Of a stretch of DNA of 64,000 nucleotides, positions 1 through 8,818 are shown piece after piece (within the stretch, counting starts at the first letter, position 1; the number at the start of each line of letters is the position of its first letter). The stretch covers positions 4,526,001 to 4,590,000 of the forward strand of contig NZ_JAMOAO010000001.1 in NCBI RefSeq assembly GCF_030555055.1, read 5' to 3'. The notes beneath the pieces were generated by a model. The model had not been told where the DNA came from, ran no database searches, and saw nothing but the letters and a program-made list of their open reading frames with translations. This DNA is from Nocardiopsis sp. YSL2 (lineage in GTDB: Bacteria > Actinomycetota > Actinomycetes > Streptosporangiales > Streptosporangiaceae). Position numbers and translations under genes: made by a program.

Positions 1-1
1 G

Positions 2-2437
2 CTGATCATCGGCGCGGCGGTCGGAGCCATGTACATCACGCTCTGGCAGGTCGCCCTGCTCGAACTCGCCGGGGTCCCATCGATTCTTGACCCTGCCGCC
101 TGCTCAGCCCGGGCCCGCGCCGACGCGGGAGCCGTTCCGGACGGGGTGCTGCTGGACGACTACTTGTCCTGTGCGGCAGGGCAGGAGAAGCGTCTCGTGG
201 CGATCATGCTCGGGGGCGCTCCCGTGTGGGCCGCCCTCACCGTTGCCGTGTACGCTGCCTATCCTCTGCTCCTGCGGCTCCGGCTGCGCCCGATTCCCGT
301 CGGCGACGACGATCCCCGGCTTCAGAGGGCCGAAGGCGACCTCCGGGCGGTGCTCGGTGACCGTGGCCGCGACCGTGTCCAGGTGCTGGTCACGCTCGGG
401 ACGGCGAACGGAGCCCGCGCCTTCGGCGCCTTCGGCCGTTACTCGGTCGCCGTCGACAGCACTCTGCTCGCCGCGCGTGGTGATTCCGACCTGGACCGGC
501 AGTGCTCGGCGGTGCTCCGGCACGAGGCCGCCCACCTGCGCAACCGCGACATCGACATCACCTACCTGACCATCGGGGCCTGGTGGAGCTTCCTCGTGCT
601 GCTGGCCCTCACCATGGCCGCCCACGCCGCCGTGGTCGCGACGGCGCGGAGCGCGGGTGATGCGCTCTCCCTCATCGTGGTGACCCTGCTTCCGCTCGCC
701 GTGGCGGCCGTCCCCCTCCTGCTGCTCCAGCCGGCGCGCGCCCTCGTCCTGCGCACCCGCGAGCACTACGCCGACGTCCGCGCCGCCGGCTCCCCGGGCA
801 CCGCCTCCGCGCTCCGGTCCGCGTTCGTCGCCATGGCCGAGGGGCGGCCACGGGAAAGCGCCTGGCAGCGGGCACGTTCCTACCACCCCCGACCGCGGGA
901 CAGGGCCGAAACGCTCCGCGACCCGCGGCGCCTGGCGCGGGTCCGCCCGGCCGACCTGCTGACCGCCGGTCTGATCCTCGGCGCCGGACAGCCGTATCTC
1001 GGTACGGCCGGGAGGCTGGTGACCGAGGGCGAGGCGAGTCTCGGCATGCTAGCCGTCGCGGTCCTCCTCGGCGCCGTGGTCGGTGTCGTGGTCGCCGCCA
1101 TCGTCTGGAACGCGGTCTGCGCGTCGACCGGTGACCCACTGCGCCTGGGGCGGTGCGCGGCGCTCCTCGCCGGCGGGATCGCCGTGGGCGTATCGGTGCC
1201 GCATCCGTACGTTCCCTGGGGCTGGTCCTCCACCAGCGCCGCGCCCGTCGTCACCACCGCCGTCTCGGTCCTCGCGCTGTGGCTGACCTGCCTGCTCTTC
1301 CTGGTGTGGAGCGCGATGTGCGCCCGCCGCTGGCTGTCCTCCTCCGCACCGCCACGCCTGGCGTGCGTCCTCGGGTTGGGCTGCGCGGGTGCGGTGTTCG
1401 GGTGCCTGTTCGCGCTGTGGGTGACCTTCGACGGGATCCTGGGCACGTTCGTGGTCCCGGGACCGAGCTCCGTGGCGATGAGCCTGTTCAGCGTGGGGTC
1501 CGTGTGGCCCCTGCCGCTGGCCGCGGGTTTCATGGCGGTGGGCGTCCTCGCCGTTCCCGCCCAGGAGGCCCGGCTCGCGGCCGCATGGGTGCTCCGGGCC
1601 TGCGGTGGCGTCACCATCGTCTTCACGCTCCTGGTGGCCCTTGCCGCCACTGCGACGAGTGACGCGCCCACTCTGCTCGCGTTGATCGTGGCACTGACGC
1701 TGCTGCTGGCCGCTGCCGCCTCCGCAGTGCTCGGCGTCCGCCGGGGCGGCCGGGGACGGGCCGGGGTCGTCGCGTGCGCGGCGGGCGCGATGGCGTGCAC
1801 GGCGGGGTTCCTCGAACCCGCCGCCTTCGAGTCAGGAGTGTGGGCCGCCTGCCTGGGGTGGGGAGGGGTGCTGTCGTGCTCGGCCGCCCTGGGGAACTCC
1901 GTGCTGACCGCTTACGGCTCGAATGGCGGCCTCGCCGCGCTCTCCGTGTCCGCGCTGCTGCTCGTCTGCGTGCCTGCAGCTGCGGCGGGATCGGCGGTGC
2001 GCGCACGCGTCGACCGGCGTCGTGGGAGGGGACCCGGGGCATGGCCCGGGCGGCCGGGACTCGGTCATCAGGCGATCGCGGTGGCGGCGGTCGCGACGGC
2101 AGCGGCCTTCGTCGCGGTCTTCCACGCCGGGCCTGTCGGCGAGCCGATCGACGCCTTCGGACCGGAGGAACGCAGGGCACTGCGGGCGGCGGTGGTGCCC
2201 GGCAGCACGGACGGCGACGAGGCGTGCCAGGCGGTGCTCGGTGTCCACGACTCGGCCGCGCGCGGGGACATGTCCCACGAGAGCTGGTCGTCCACGCTGG
2301 TCACGCTCGCCTCCAGCGGTGATCCCGCCCTCGCCGCCTTCGGGCGGGCCATGCTCAACGGCGCCGATCATTCCTACACGAGGTTCTTCCAATTGGTGGA
2401 CAACTACTGCTCCGCCACCGGGGCTCCGTCTGCGTGA
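2..2437 (+). CDS. Membrane M48-type zinc metalloprotease (5' end outside window)
   Basis: Multi-pass membrane protein with a peptidase M48/BlaR-like core. The HExxH zinc motif reads HEAAH at residues 165-169 counted from the ATG at 29, within LRHEAAHLRNRD, followed by several hydrophobic segments. The frame stays open upstream of that ATG to the window edge and the added residues (LIIGAAVGA) look like part of a transmembrane helix, so the true start is probably outside the window. About ten hydrophobic segments are visible up to residue ~700, then a hydrophilic, probably extracytoplasmic tail with two Cys. The class is clear from the motif; the substrate is unknown. The stop is at 2435-2437. 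Confidence 0.75.
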   Translation: MIIGAAVGAMYITLWQVALLELAGVPSILDPAACSARARADAGAVPDGVLLDDYLSCAAGQEKRLVAIMLGGAPVWAALTVAVYAAYPLLLRLRLRPIPVGDDDPRLQRAEGDLRAVLGDRGRDRVQVLVTLGTANGARAFGAFGRYSVAVDSTLLAARGDSDLDRQCSAVLRHEAAHLRNRDIDITYLTIGAWWSFLVLLALTMAAHAAVVATARSAGDALSLIVVTLLPLAVAAVPLLLLQPARALVLRTREHYADVRAAGSPGTASALRSAFVAMAEGRPRESAWQRARSYHPRPRDRAETLRDPRRLARVRPADLLTAGLILGAGQPYLGTAGRLVTEGEASLGMLAVAVLLGAVVGVVVAAIVWNAVCASTGDPLRLGRCAALLAGGIAVGVSVPHPYVPWGWSSTSAAPVVTTAVSVLALWLTCLLFLVWSAMCARRWLSSSAPPRLACVLGLGCAGAVFGCLFALWVTFDGILGTFVVPGPSSVAMSLFSVGSVWPLPLAAGFMAVGVLAVPAQEARLAAAWVLRACGGVTIVFTLLVALAATATSDAPTLLALIVALTLLLAAAASAVLGVRRGGRGRAGVVACAAGAMACTAGFLEPAAFESGVWAACLGWGGVLSCSAALGNSVLTAYGSNGGLAALSVSALLLVCVPAAAAGSAVRARVDRRRGRGPGAWPGRPGLGHQAIAVAAVATAAAFVAVFHAGPVGEPIDAFGPEERRALRAAVVPGSTDGDEACQAVLGVHDSAARGDMSHESWSSTLVTLASSGDPALAAFGRAMLNGADHSYTRFFQLVDNYCSATGAPSA

Positions 2438-2666
2438 CGTGGGCGCGTCAGGGGACTGAACGGCGAGCCACCCGGAATCCGTCCAGGGCGTGGCTCCACC
2501 GCCTGGGCCGCGAGATGAGCAGAGCCTATCTCGATGCGACACCCCTGGCCAGCGCTACTCCGCATCAGTTCGTGGACGTGGAGAGATGCCGGAACACCGC
2601 GCCGGGTTCACTCGCTGATCCGTACGGTTGAGCGGTCCTCACGCTCCCACGGCTGCTTTTGGTTTT

Positions 2667-2894
2667 CTACTTGGAGTAGTAGAAGTACCAGTTGCCGAAG
2701 AAGGCCGGCGACTGAAAGCAGTAGCTCTCGATCTCGTAGTAGCGGTCGTACTCGCCCCTCGCGATCTTGCAGTCGCGCTCGGAGTAGTAGGGACCGGCGG
2801 TGTGTAGGGAGGCCGCGCTGGCTGTCCCACTCGCAGAGAAAGCCATCAACAGGGCGAAGAGGACAACGGCCAGCCCTCGGGACAAGCGCTTCAT
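2667..2894 (-). CDS. Small secreted protein, unknown function
   Basis: A 75-residue protein with a textbook Sec signal peptide: basic MKRLSR, a hydrophobic core and an ASA-type cleavage region (GTASAAS) near residue 27. The mature part is about 47 residues, rich in Tyr and Phe, with two Cys that could form a disulfide. The ATG at 2894 was chosen because a GGAGAGG ribosome-binding site lies just upstream; the frame extends further upstream without support. I do not recognise the family. Its A+T-richer third positions differ from its neighbours. It stands alone, convergent with the protease gene. Confidence 0.6.
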   Translation of the reverse strand: MKRLSRGLAVVLFALLMAFSASGTASAASLHTAGPYYSERDCKIARGEYDRYYEIESYCFQSPAFFGNWYFYYSK

Positions 2895-2970
2895 CTGGCA
2901 CCTCTCCATGCTGAGTTGTGCACTACGGCAGTTTCCTACATTGTGACGCAAGGAAGTGTAGAAATCCACT

Positions 2971-3401
2971 CAACCCCTTCGGCTCCTGTGGCTGCTGCAC
3001 CGCCTGGAGCGCAACGGCTACGTCCAGGCGTCCTGGAGGTCCAGGTCGAACAGTGGCGCGGCTTCGTGCGGCGCCGCCGGGCCATCTCCCCGCAGGGCGT
3101 CGAGGATATGGAGGACCACCTGCGCGAACAGATCGTGGACCTGGGGTCGAACGGCCCCGACGAAGAGGAAGCCCTCCTCGTCGCGGTCAAGCGCATGGGC
3201 CACCTGGACGAGGTGTCACGGGAGTTCGTCCGCGAGCACGCCCACCGGCTCCGGAAGCCGTGGGTCCTCGTTCCCGAGGCCGACGACGGTGCCGGCGGCA
3301 TCGGGCGCTGGCGCGATCTCGGGGTGGTCCTCGCGTTCTCGGTCGGCCCGGGCTACGGGGCGACGTCACCCGGTGCGGGTGTCGGTCAGCTCGCTGTGTA
3401 G
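2971..3401 (+). pseudogene. Decayed PadR regulator / permease-prefix-domain remnant
   Basis: Two broken pieces lie end to end. In frame with 2983 the DNA reads LLWLLHRLERNGYVQASW, the wing of a PadR winged-helix regulator, with no start. In the frame of 2916-3401, residues ~40-120 (LEVQVEQWRGFVRRRRAIS to the EFVREHAHRLRK region) match the 'permease prefix domain 1' that often follows a PadR gene. That reading ends abruptly after VLAFSVG, where the membrane domain should begin, and runs into the 3' end of trhA (stop at 3386 on the other strand). Both genes are truncated, so this is a relic of a PadR-permease operon. Assignments are from motif memory. Confidence 0.55.
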
Positions 3402-4096
3402 ACCACGAACGAGACCGCGACGTAGTGGCAGACGAACGCCGCGATGGTCAGCGAGTGGAAGATCTCGTGGAAGCCGAACCACCGTGGTGCGGGATTGGGC
3501 CGCTTGAGGCCGTAGACCACCGCACCCACGCTGTAGAGCACCCCGCCGACCAGGATGAGGATCCACGTCGCCGGGTGCGTCCCGCCGATCAGGTCGGGGA
3601 TGAACAGCACCGCGACCCAGCCGATGGCCAGGTACAGCGCCGTCGACAGCCACCGGGGGGCGTTGAGCCACAGCAGCTTGAAGGCCACGCCCGCCGTGGC
3701 GCCGCCCCAGATCAGCGCGAGCATCGCCGTGCGCAGCGCGCCGTCCAGGACCAGGATGACGAAGGGCGTGTAGGTGCCGGCGATGATGAGGTAGATGTTG
3801 GAGTGGTCCATGCGGCGCAGGATCCTCTGCGCGGGCGGGGACCAGCGGCCCACGTGGTAGACGGCCGAGGTGCTGAAGAGCAGCACCGAGCTGAGGGCGT
3901 ACACCGCGCTGGCGGCCATCGCCGGCAGCGTGGGTGACAGGCACACCAGGACGATGCCCGCCGCCAGGGCGAGCGGCGCCGTACCCAGGTGCAGCCACCC
4001 GCGCAGTCGTGGCTTGACCGCCTCCAGGAGGTCCTCGGCGGCTCCGCGCGCTTTGGTCCTCATCGTCTCGCCCTGGTGTTGCTGCTCCTCCGACAC
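3386..4096 (-). CDS. trhA: Hemolysin III / TrhA-family membrane protein
   Basis: A 236-residue integral membrane protein with seven hydrophobic segments and the family's conserved motifs: SAVYH, DHSNIYLIIAGTYTP and GFHEIFHSLTIAAFVCHY, whose His/Asp set forms the metal site shared with the PAQR superfamily. Members are linked to membrane-lipid homeostasis rather than to real haemolysis. The GTG at 4096 was chosen because AGGAG sits seven bases upstream; a GTG at 4117 and an ATG at 4063 are alternatives. A 22-bp inverted repeat about 55 bp upstream (4152-4173) looks like an operator. The gene's end overlaps the decayed permease-prefix relic. Confidence 0.85.
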   Translation of the reverse strand: MSEEQQHQGETMRTKARGAAEDLLEAVKPRLRGWLHLGTAPLALAAGIVLVCLSPTLPAMAASAVYALSSVLLFSTSAVYHVGRWSPPAQRILRRMDHSNIYLIIAGTYTPFVILVLDGALRTAMLALIWGGATAGVAFKLLWLNAPRWLSTALYLAIGWVAVLFIPDLIGGTHPATWILILVGGVLYSVGAVVYGLKRPNPAPRWFGFHEIFHSLTIAAFVCHYVAVSFVVYTAS

Positions 4097-4151
4097 CGTC
4101 GCACTCCTCGCGTCCACTCGTCCCGCGTCGGTACGGGGCTCACGGGCAGCC

Positions 4152-4173
4152 TAACTTACGCATCCGTAGGTTA
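4152..4173. promoter_or_regulatory. Inverted repeat, probable TetR-type operator for trhA
   Basis: TAACTTACG - CATC - CGTAGGTTA: 9-bp arms with one mismatch and a 4-bp centre. It lies 56-77 bp upstream of the trhA start, where a repressor would block transcription. The TTACG-N4-CGTAR form resembles operators of TetR-family lipid regulators in actinobacteria. The binding protein is not in the window; the assignment is inference. Confidence 0.45.
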
Positions 4174-4417
4174 CTGCCAGGTAATGCTGTGTCGAGCCGC
4201 ACATCGCCGAATCCGCGCCGGTGCGGGGGCTCTCGTCGGCGCCTCCCGGTGGCGGCTGTGGTTCTCGGTGGTCGTGTGCCTCCAGGGGGCGGTTCCGCCT
4301 CCGGTCGTCCTTCGGCATGCGGTCAGAGTTCCCAGGTCGGCAGCGGTGTCGCGGGTGGCGCGGGGCCTCCCTGGTCGTATTCTGGACACAAGGGACCGGT
4401 GTACCCGAGCTGAACCA

Positions 4418-4447
4418 TTGGTATAGACCTGTTCAACATCCTTGAAC
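4418..4447. promoter_or_regulatory. DasR/chi-box-like site plus inverted repeat upstream of ppdK
   Basis: TGGTATAGACCT at 4419-4430 is close to the 12-bp direct-repeat box of Streptomyces chitinase promoters and to the core of DasR sites. It is immediately followed by GTTCAA-CATCC-TTGAAC (4431-4447), a perfect 6-5-6 inverted repeat. Both lie 130-155 bp upstream of the ppdK start. The position and match support a regulatory role; which protein binds is inference. Confidence 0.35.
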
Positions 4448-4574
4448 TGCGAAAATATCGTAATCGGGGAGTTCATGACAGGGGAGTCGCGCGCGGTGCG
4501 GATAGAGTCCGGACCCATCCGGGCGAGGGGCCGTCCCACCGCGGAGCCGTCGAGAAGAACGAGGGAGCACCCCC

Positions 4575-7271
4575 GTGGCCAAGTACGTCTACAACTTCAC
4601 CGAGGGCAGCAAGGACCAGAAGGATCTCCTCGGCGGAAAGGGGGCCAACCTCGCCGAGATGACCAACCTCGGCCTGCCGGTGCCCCCCGGTTTCACGATC
4701 ACCACCAAGGCGTGCCGGCACTACCTGGAGAACGGCAGCGTCCCCGCCGGGCTGGACGCCGAGATCGAGGCCAACCTCAAGGAGCTGGAGAAGGCCATGG
4801 GCCGCCGGCTCGGCCAGCCCGACGATCCGCTCCTGGTGAGCGTGCGGTCGGGCGCCAGGTTCTCCATGCCCGGCATGATGGAGACCGTCCTCAACATCGG
4901 CCTCAACGACGAGTCGGTCGTCGGCCTGGCCGCCCAGGGCGGCGACGAGCGCTTCGCCTGGGACTCCTACCGCCGCCTCATCCAGATGTTCGGCAAGACC
5001 GTCCTGGACATCGACGGAGAACTCTTCGAGGCCGCCATCGACGAGGCCAAGGCCGCCAAGGGCACGACCGACGACCTCGACCTCGACGCCGCGGACTTCC
5101 GCGACCTCGTCGCCCGCTTCAAGGACATCGTCCAGGAGCAGACCGGCCGCCCCTTCCCGTCGGACCCCCGCGACCAGATGACCCTCGCCGTCAAGGCGGT
5201 CTTCGACTCCTGGAACGCCCCCCGCGCGGTGCTCTACCGCCGCCAGGAGCGCATCCCCTCCGACCTGGGCACCGCGGTCAACATCTGCTCGATGGTCTTC
5301 GGCAACCTCGGCATGGACTCGGGCACCGGCGTCGCCTTCACCCGCGACCCCGCCTCGGGCCAGCCCGGCGTCTACGGCGACTACCTCCAGAACGCCCAGG
5401 GCGAGGACGTGGTGGCCGGTATCCGCAACACCGTCCCCCTCGCCGACCTGGAGAAGATCGACGCCCGCAGCTACCAGGAGCTCATGGGCATCATGGACAC
5501 CCTGGAGAACCACTACCGCGACCTGTGCGACATCGAGTTCACGATCGAGCGCGGCAAGCTGTGGATGCTCCAGACCCGCGTGGGCAAGCGGACCGCGGGC
5601 GCTGCCTTCCGCATCGCCGACCAGCTCGTCGACCAGGGCATGATCACCCTCGACGAGGCGGTCCAGCGCGTCACCGGCGACCAGCTCGCCCAGCTGATGT
5701 TCCCCCGCTTCGACGACCGCGCCGCCACCGACCCCGACCTCCGCCGGCTCGGACGCGGCATGAACGCCTCGCCCGGAGCCGCGGTCGGCAAGGCGGTCTT
5801 CGACTCCTACACCGCCGTCAAGTGGTCCCGCAGCGGGGAGAAGGTCATCCTGTGCCGTCGGGAGACCAACCCCGACGACCTGGAGGGCATGATCGCGGCC
5901 GAGGGCATCCTCACCAGCCGCGGCGGCAAGACCTCGCACGCCGCCGTGGTGGCCCGCGGCATGGGCAAGACCTGCGTGTGCGGTGCCGAGGAACTCGACA
6001 TCGACACCAAGAACCGGCGGATGACCGCGCCCGGCGGCGAGGTGGTCGAGGAGGGCGACGTCATCTCCATCGACGGCACCAGCGGTCAGGTCTACCTCGG
6101 AGAGGTCCCCGTCGTCGACTCCCCGGTCGTGCGCTACTTCGAAGGGGAGATCGACCCCGCCTCGGACCAGGCCGACGACCTCGTACGCGCCGTGGACCGG
6201 CTCATGCACTACGTGGACGCCGCCCGCCGCATGTACGTGCGCGCCAACGCCGACACCCCCGAGGACGCCGCCCGCGCCCGCCGCATGGGCGCCCAGGGCA
6301 TCGGGCTGTGCCGGACCGAGCACATGTTCCTCGGTGACCGCCGCCAGCTGGTCGAGCGGCTCATCCTCGCCGACACCGAGCAGGAGCAGGGCGAGGCGCT
6401 CGGCGCGCTGCTGCCCCTGCAGCGCGAGGACTTCAACGGCATCCTCGGCGCCATGGACGGCCTCCCGGTCACCGTGCGCCTGCTGGACCCGCCGCTGCAC
6501 GAGTTCCTGCCCGACATCACCGAGCTGTCGGTGCGCGTGGCCGTGGCCGAGGCGCGCGGGGAGAGCCACGAGAACGATCTGCGGGTGCTCCAGGCCGTGC
6601 ACAAGCTGCACGAGCAGAACCCGATGCTGGGCCTGCGCGGTGTGCGCCTCGGCCTGGTGGTCCCCGGCCTGTTCACGATGCAGGTACGCGCCATCGCCCA
6701 GGCCGCGGTGGACCGGATCAGGGAGGGCGGCCGGCCCCGCCCGGAGATCATGATCCCGCTGGTGGGCACGGTGCAGGAGCTGGAGATCATCCGCGACGAC
6801 GCCCTGCGCGTCCTGCGCGAGGTGGGGGAGGAGAACGGCCTCGAACTGGACTTCCCGGTCGGCACCATGATCGAGCTGCCCCGCGCGGCGCTCACCGCCG
6901 GGCAGATCGCCGAGCACGCCGCCTTCTTCTCCTTCGGCACCAACGACCTCACCCAGACCGTGTGGGGCTTCTCCCGCGACGACGTGGAGGCCTCGTTCTT
7001 CTCCGCCTACCTGGAGAAGGGCGTCTTCGGCGTCTCGCCGTTCGAGTCGCTGGACGTCGACGGCGTCGGCCGCCTCATCCGCATCGCCGTCGAGGAGGGA
7101 CGGGCCGCGCGTCCCGGCATCAAGCTCGGCGTGTGCGGCGAGCACGGCGGTGACCCGGCCTCGGTGCACTTCTTCCACGAGGCGGGGCTGGACTACGTGT
7201 CCTGCTCGCCGTTCCGAGTACCGGTGGCGCGCCTGGAGGCCGGCCGGGCCGCGGGTCGCGCCAGCGGCTGA
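4575..7271 (+). CDS. ppdK: Pyruvate, phosphate dikinase
   Basis: An 898-residue, full-length dikinase interconverting pyruvate + ATP + Pi and PEP + AMP + PPi in the cytoplasm. The N-terminal ATP-grasp domain begins KYVYNFTEGS with the glycine-rich LLGGKGANLAEM. The phosphohistidine domain carries TSHAAVVARG with the swivelling His at residue 455. The C-terminal PEP/pyruvate barrel has FGTNDLTQTVWGFSRDD and GVCGEHGGDP with the catalytic Cys at residue 854. Start GTG with GAGGGAG upstream. It stands alone, followed by two strong hairpins. The upstream chi-box-like site could link it to amino-sugar or carbon status. Confidence 0.97.
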   Translation: MAKYVYNFTEGSKDQKDLLGGKGANLAEMTNLGLPVPPGFTITTKACRHYLENGSVPAGLDAEIEANLKELEKAMGRRLGQPDDPLLVSVRSGARFSMPGMMETVLNIGLNDESVVGLAAQGGDERFAWDSYRRLIQMFGKTVLDIDGELFEAAIDEAKAAKGTTDDLDLDAADFRDLVARFKDIVQEQTGRPFPSDPRDQMTLAVKAVFDSWNAPRAVLYRRQERIPSDLGTAVNICSMVFGNLGMDSGTGVAFTRDPASGQPGVYGDYLQNAQGEDVVAGIRNTVPLADLEKIDARSYQELMGIMDTLENHYRDLCDIEFTIERGKLWMLQTRVGKRTAGAAFRIADQLVDQGMITLDEAVQRVTGDQLAQLMFPRFDDRAATDPDLRRLGRGMNASPGAAVGKAVFDSYTAVKWSRSGEKVILCRRETNPDDLEGMIAAEGILTSRGGKTSHAAVVARGMGKTCVCGAEELDIDTKNRRMTAPGGEVVEEGDVISIDGTSGQVYLGEVPVVDSPVVRYFEGEIDPASDQADDLVRAVDRLMHYVDAARRMYVRANADTPEDAARARRMGAQGIGLCRTEHMFLGDRRQLVERLILADTEQEQGEALGALLPLQREDFNGILGAMDGLPVTVRLLDPPLHEFLPDITELSVRVAVAEARGESHENDLRVLQAVHKLHEQNPMLGLRGVRLGLVVPGLFTMQVRAIAQAAVDRIREGGRPRPEIMIPLVGTVQELEIIRDDALRVLREVGEENGLELDFPVGTMIELPRAALTAGQIAEHAAFFSFGTNDLTQTVWGFSRDDVEASFFSAYLEKGVFGVSPFESLDVDGVGRLIRIAVEEGRAARPGIKLGVCGEHGGDPASVHFFHEAGLDYVSCSPFRVPVARLEAGRAAGRASG

Positions 7272-7278
7272 CCGGATC

Positions 7279-7361
7279 GGTCCGGGCGCCCCTGCGCCCG
7301 GACCGCGGGCTCCGCCTTCCGGGCGCCCGGACCGCCCCCGCGGACACCTGCGGGGGCGGTC
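7279..7361 (+). terminator. Double hairpin terminator after ppdK
   Basis: There are two perfect inverted repeats in tandem. The first has 11-bp arms at 7279-7289 and 7294-7304 with a CCCT loop. The second has 12-bp arms at 7330-7341 and 7350-7361 with an 8-base loop. Neither has a clear T-tract, as is usual for high-GC actinobacteria. Confidence 0.7.
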
Positions 7362-7617
7362 GTGTGCGTGGGCCGCCGACCGGATGCCGCCCGTCCGCAC
7401 ACGCCCTAGACTCGGGCCCGGCTGGGAACAGCCCACCAGGGGTCATCGTGACCTTTTCGTGATATATTTTCGTGTGCTGGCCTGGCCGTCTTCCCCGATC
7501 CCCTCCTCACCTCAGGTTCGTCCCCGAACGGGTCGGCCTGCCGAGAACCAGCGGCGGTCGGAAGTCGTCCCAGTGGGGGTAAGTACTCCAGTCAGCGAAT
7601 TGTGCGGAGGTGAGCAG
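7305..7617. other. ppdK-ydcF intergenic region with promoter-like AT-rich block
   Basis: Downstream of the terminators the DNA holds no gene. A perfect GGTCA-TCG-TGACC repeat at 7441-7453 lies just before an AT-rich stretch with a -10-like TATATT at 7463-7468, about 150 bp before the chosen ydcF start. This is the most promoter-like sequence here; the repeat may be an operator. Confidence 0.35.
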
Positions 7618-8778
7618 GTGCGAGTGGCAGGCGACGGTCACGGCGACGAGCCGTGGGAGGGCCCGGCCGGTGCCTCCACCGACAACGAGGCCACCCGGGT
7701 CTTCACCCGGAGCGAGTACGCCCCGGCCGCGGCCGGGGAAGGGGACGACGCCACCCGGTCCTTCCCGCACGAGCCAGGGGCGTCCGGAGCCGATGGGGCC
7801 GGCCCCCACCCCGCCCCGGAGTCCGGTGGAGAGGCCACCATGGCCTTCCCCCGTGACCCCGCCGCCGGTGCCACCCGCGCGTTCTCCCGCGACGAGTTCC
7901 CGCCGCGGCCGGGCGGGCCGGGCGCCGACGACACGGTCACCGGAGCACAGGGGGCCGCCGAGGAGGCCTCCTTCACCCGACGCTTCGTCCGCGACCGTCC
8001 CGCGCCCCGCGGACGCGCGCCCCGCACCGGGCCCGACCCCCTGTCCGATCCCGACACCGCCCCCGACGCCGGGCCCGGACCCGGTCCCGGGCCCGGCGCG
8101 GATCCCGAGCCGGAGCGCGCCCCCCGCCCACCCGCGCGGCCCCGGCGCCGACGCCCGCGCCGCCGCGTCCGCAAGCGCTGGATCGTCACCCTGCTGCTGC
8201 TGGCGGCCCTGGCGGTCCCCCCGGCGACGTGGGGCTGGGTCTGGTACACCGCCCGCCAGGACGACCGCACGCCCTCCGACGCCATCGTGGTGCTGGGCGC
8301 CAGCCAGTACAACGGCGTGCCCTCTCCGGTCTTCGAGGCACGGCTGCGCCAGGCCCAGGAGCTCTACCTCGAAGGTGTGGCACCGGTCATCGTCACGGTG
8401 GGCGGCAAGCTGCCGGACGACAACTTCACCGAGGCCGCGTCCGGGCGCAACTGGCTGGTGGAGGTGGGCGTGCCCGCCGACTCCGTCGTCGCTGTCGAGG
8501 AGGGCAGCGACACCCTGCAGAGCATGTCCGCCGTCTCGGAGGTCTTCGACACCAACGGCTGGGAGACCGCCATCCTGGTCTCCGACCCATGGCACAGCCT
8601 GCGGTCCCAGCAGATGGCGGACGACTTCGGTATCGAGGCCGGCGCCTCGCCCGCGCGCTCGGGGCCGGCCGTCATCGAGCGCCGCACGCAGCTCTGGTAC
8701 ATCACCCGGGAGACCGCGTCCCTCTGGTACTACTGGATCTTCAACGACAGCAGCGATATCCGCGTGAACGCCGCCTGA
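7618..8778 (+). CDS. YdcF/DUF218-family membrane protein with repeat-rich N-terminus
   Basis: A 386-residue protein. The GTG at 7618 has a GGAGGTGA ribosome-binding site 4-5 bases upstream; the frame is open far upstream but without support. Residues ~1-180 are disordered, acidic then Pro/Arg-rich, with a recurring Thr-aromatic motif ([32 protein letters not shown]). One transmembrane helix follows ([18 protein letters not shown]), then a DUF218 domain beginning [13 protein letters not shown] with the acidic/His motif [12 protein letters not shown]218 proteins such as SanA/ElyC are tied to envelope or peptidoglycan processes, so it is probably anchored with the domain outside. It is 40 bp upstream of dgt and likely co-transcribed. 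Confidence 0.8.
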   Translation: MRVAGDGHGDEPWEGPAGASTDNEATRVFTRSEYAPAAAGEGDDATRSFPHEPGASGADGAGPHPAPESGGEATMAFPRDPAAGATRAFSRDEFPPRPGGPGADDTVTGAQGAAEEASFTRRFVRDRPAPRGRAPRTGPDPLSDPDTAPDAGPGPGPGPGADPEPERAPRPPARPRRRRPRRRVRKRWIVTLLLLAALAVPPATWGWVWYTARQDDRTPSDAIVVLGASQYNGVPSPVFEARLRQAQELYLEGVAPVIVTVGGKLPDDNFTEAASGRNWLVEVGVPADSVVAVEEGSDTLQSMSAVSEVFDTNGWETAILVSDPWHSLRSQQMADDFGIEAGASPARSGPAVIERRTQLWYITRETASLWYYWIFNDSSDIRVNAA

Positions 8779-8818
8779 CCTGCGTACGGTTTCGTCACCG
8801 TCGGGAAGTAGGCTCGCA

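Larger units (their letters stand above)
4097..4574. other. Intergenic region between divergent trhA and ppdK
   Basis: No convincing gene is present. It holds the trhA operator-like repeat (4152-4173), a DasR/chi-box-like site (4419-4430) and, directly after it, a perfect repeat GTTCAA-5-TTGAAC (4431-4447). The ppdK leader follows, with a GAGGGAG ribosome-binding site ending about 8 bases before the GTG at 4575. Confidence 0.5.

Noticed and set aside
2434..2631. 65-codon plus-strand frame overlapping the protease stop
   Set aside because: No ribosome-binding site, no recognisable domain and composition unlike coding DNA; the following minus-strand secreted protein is better supported.
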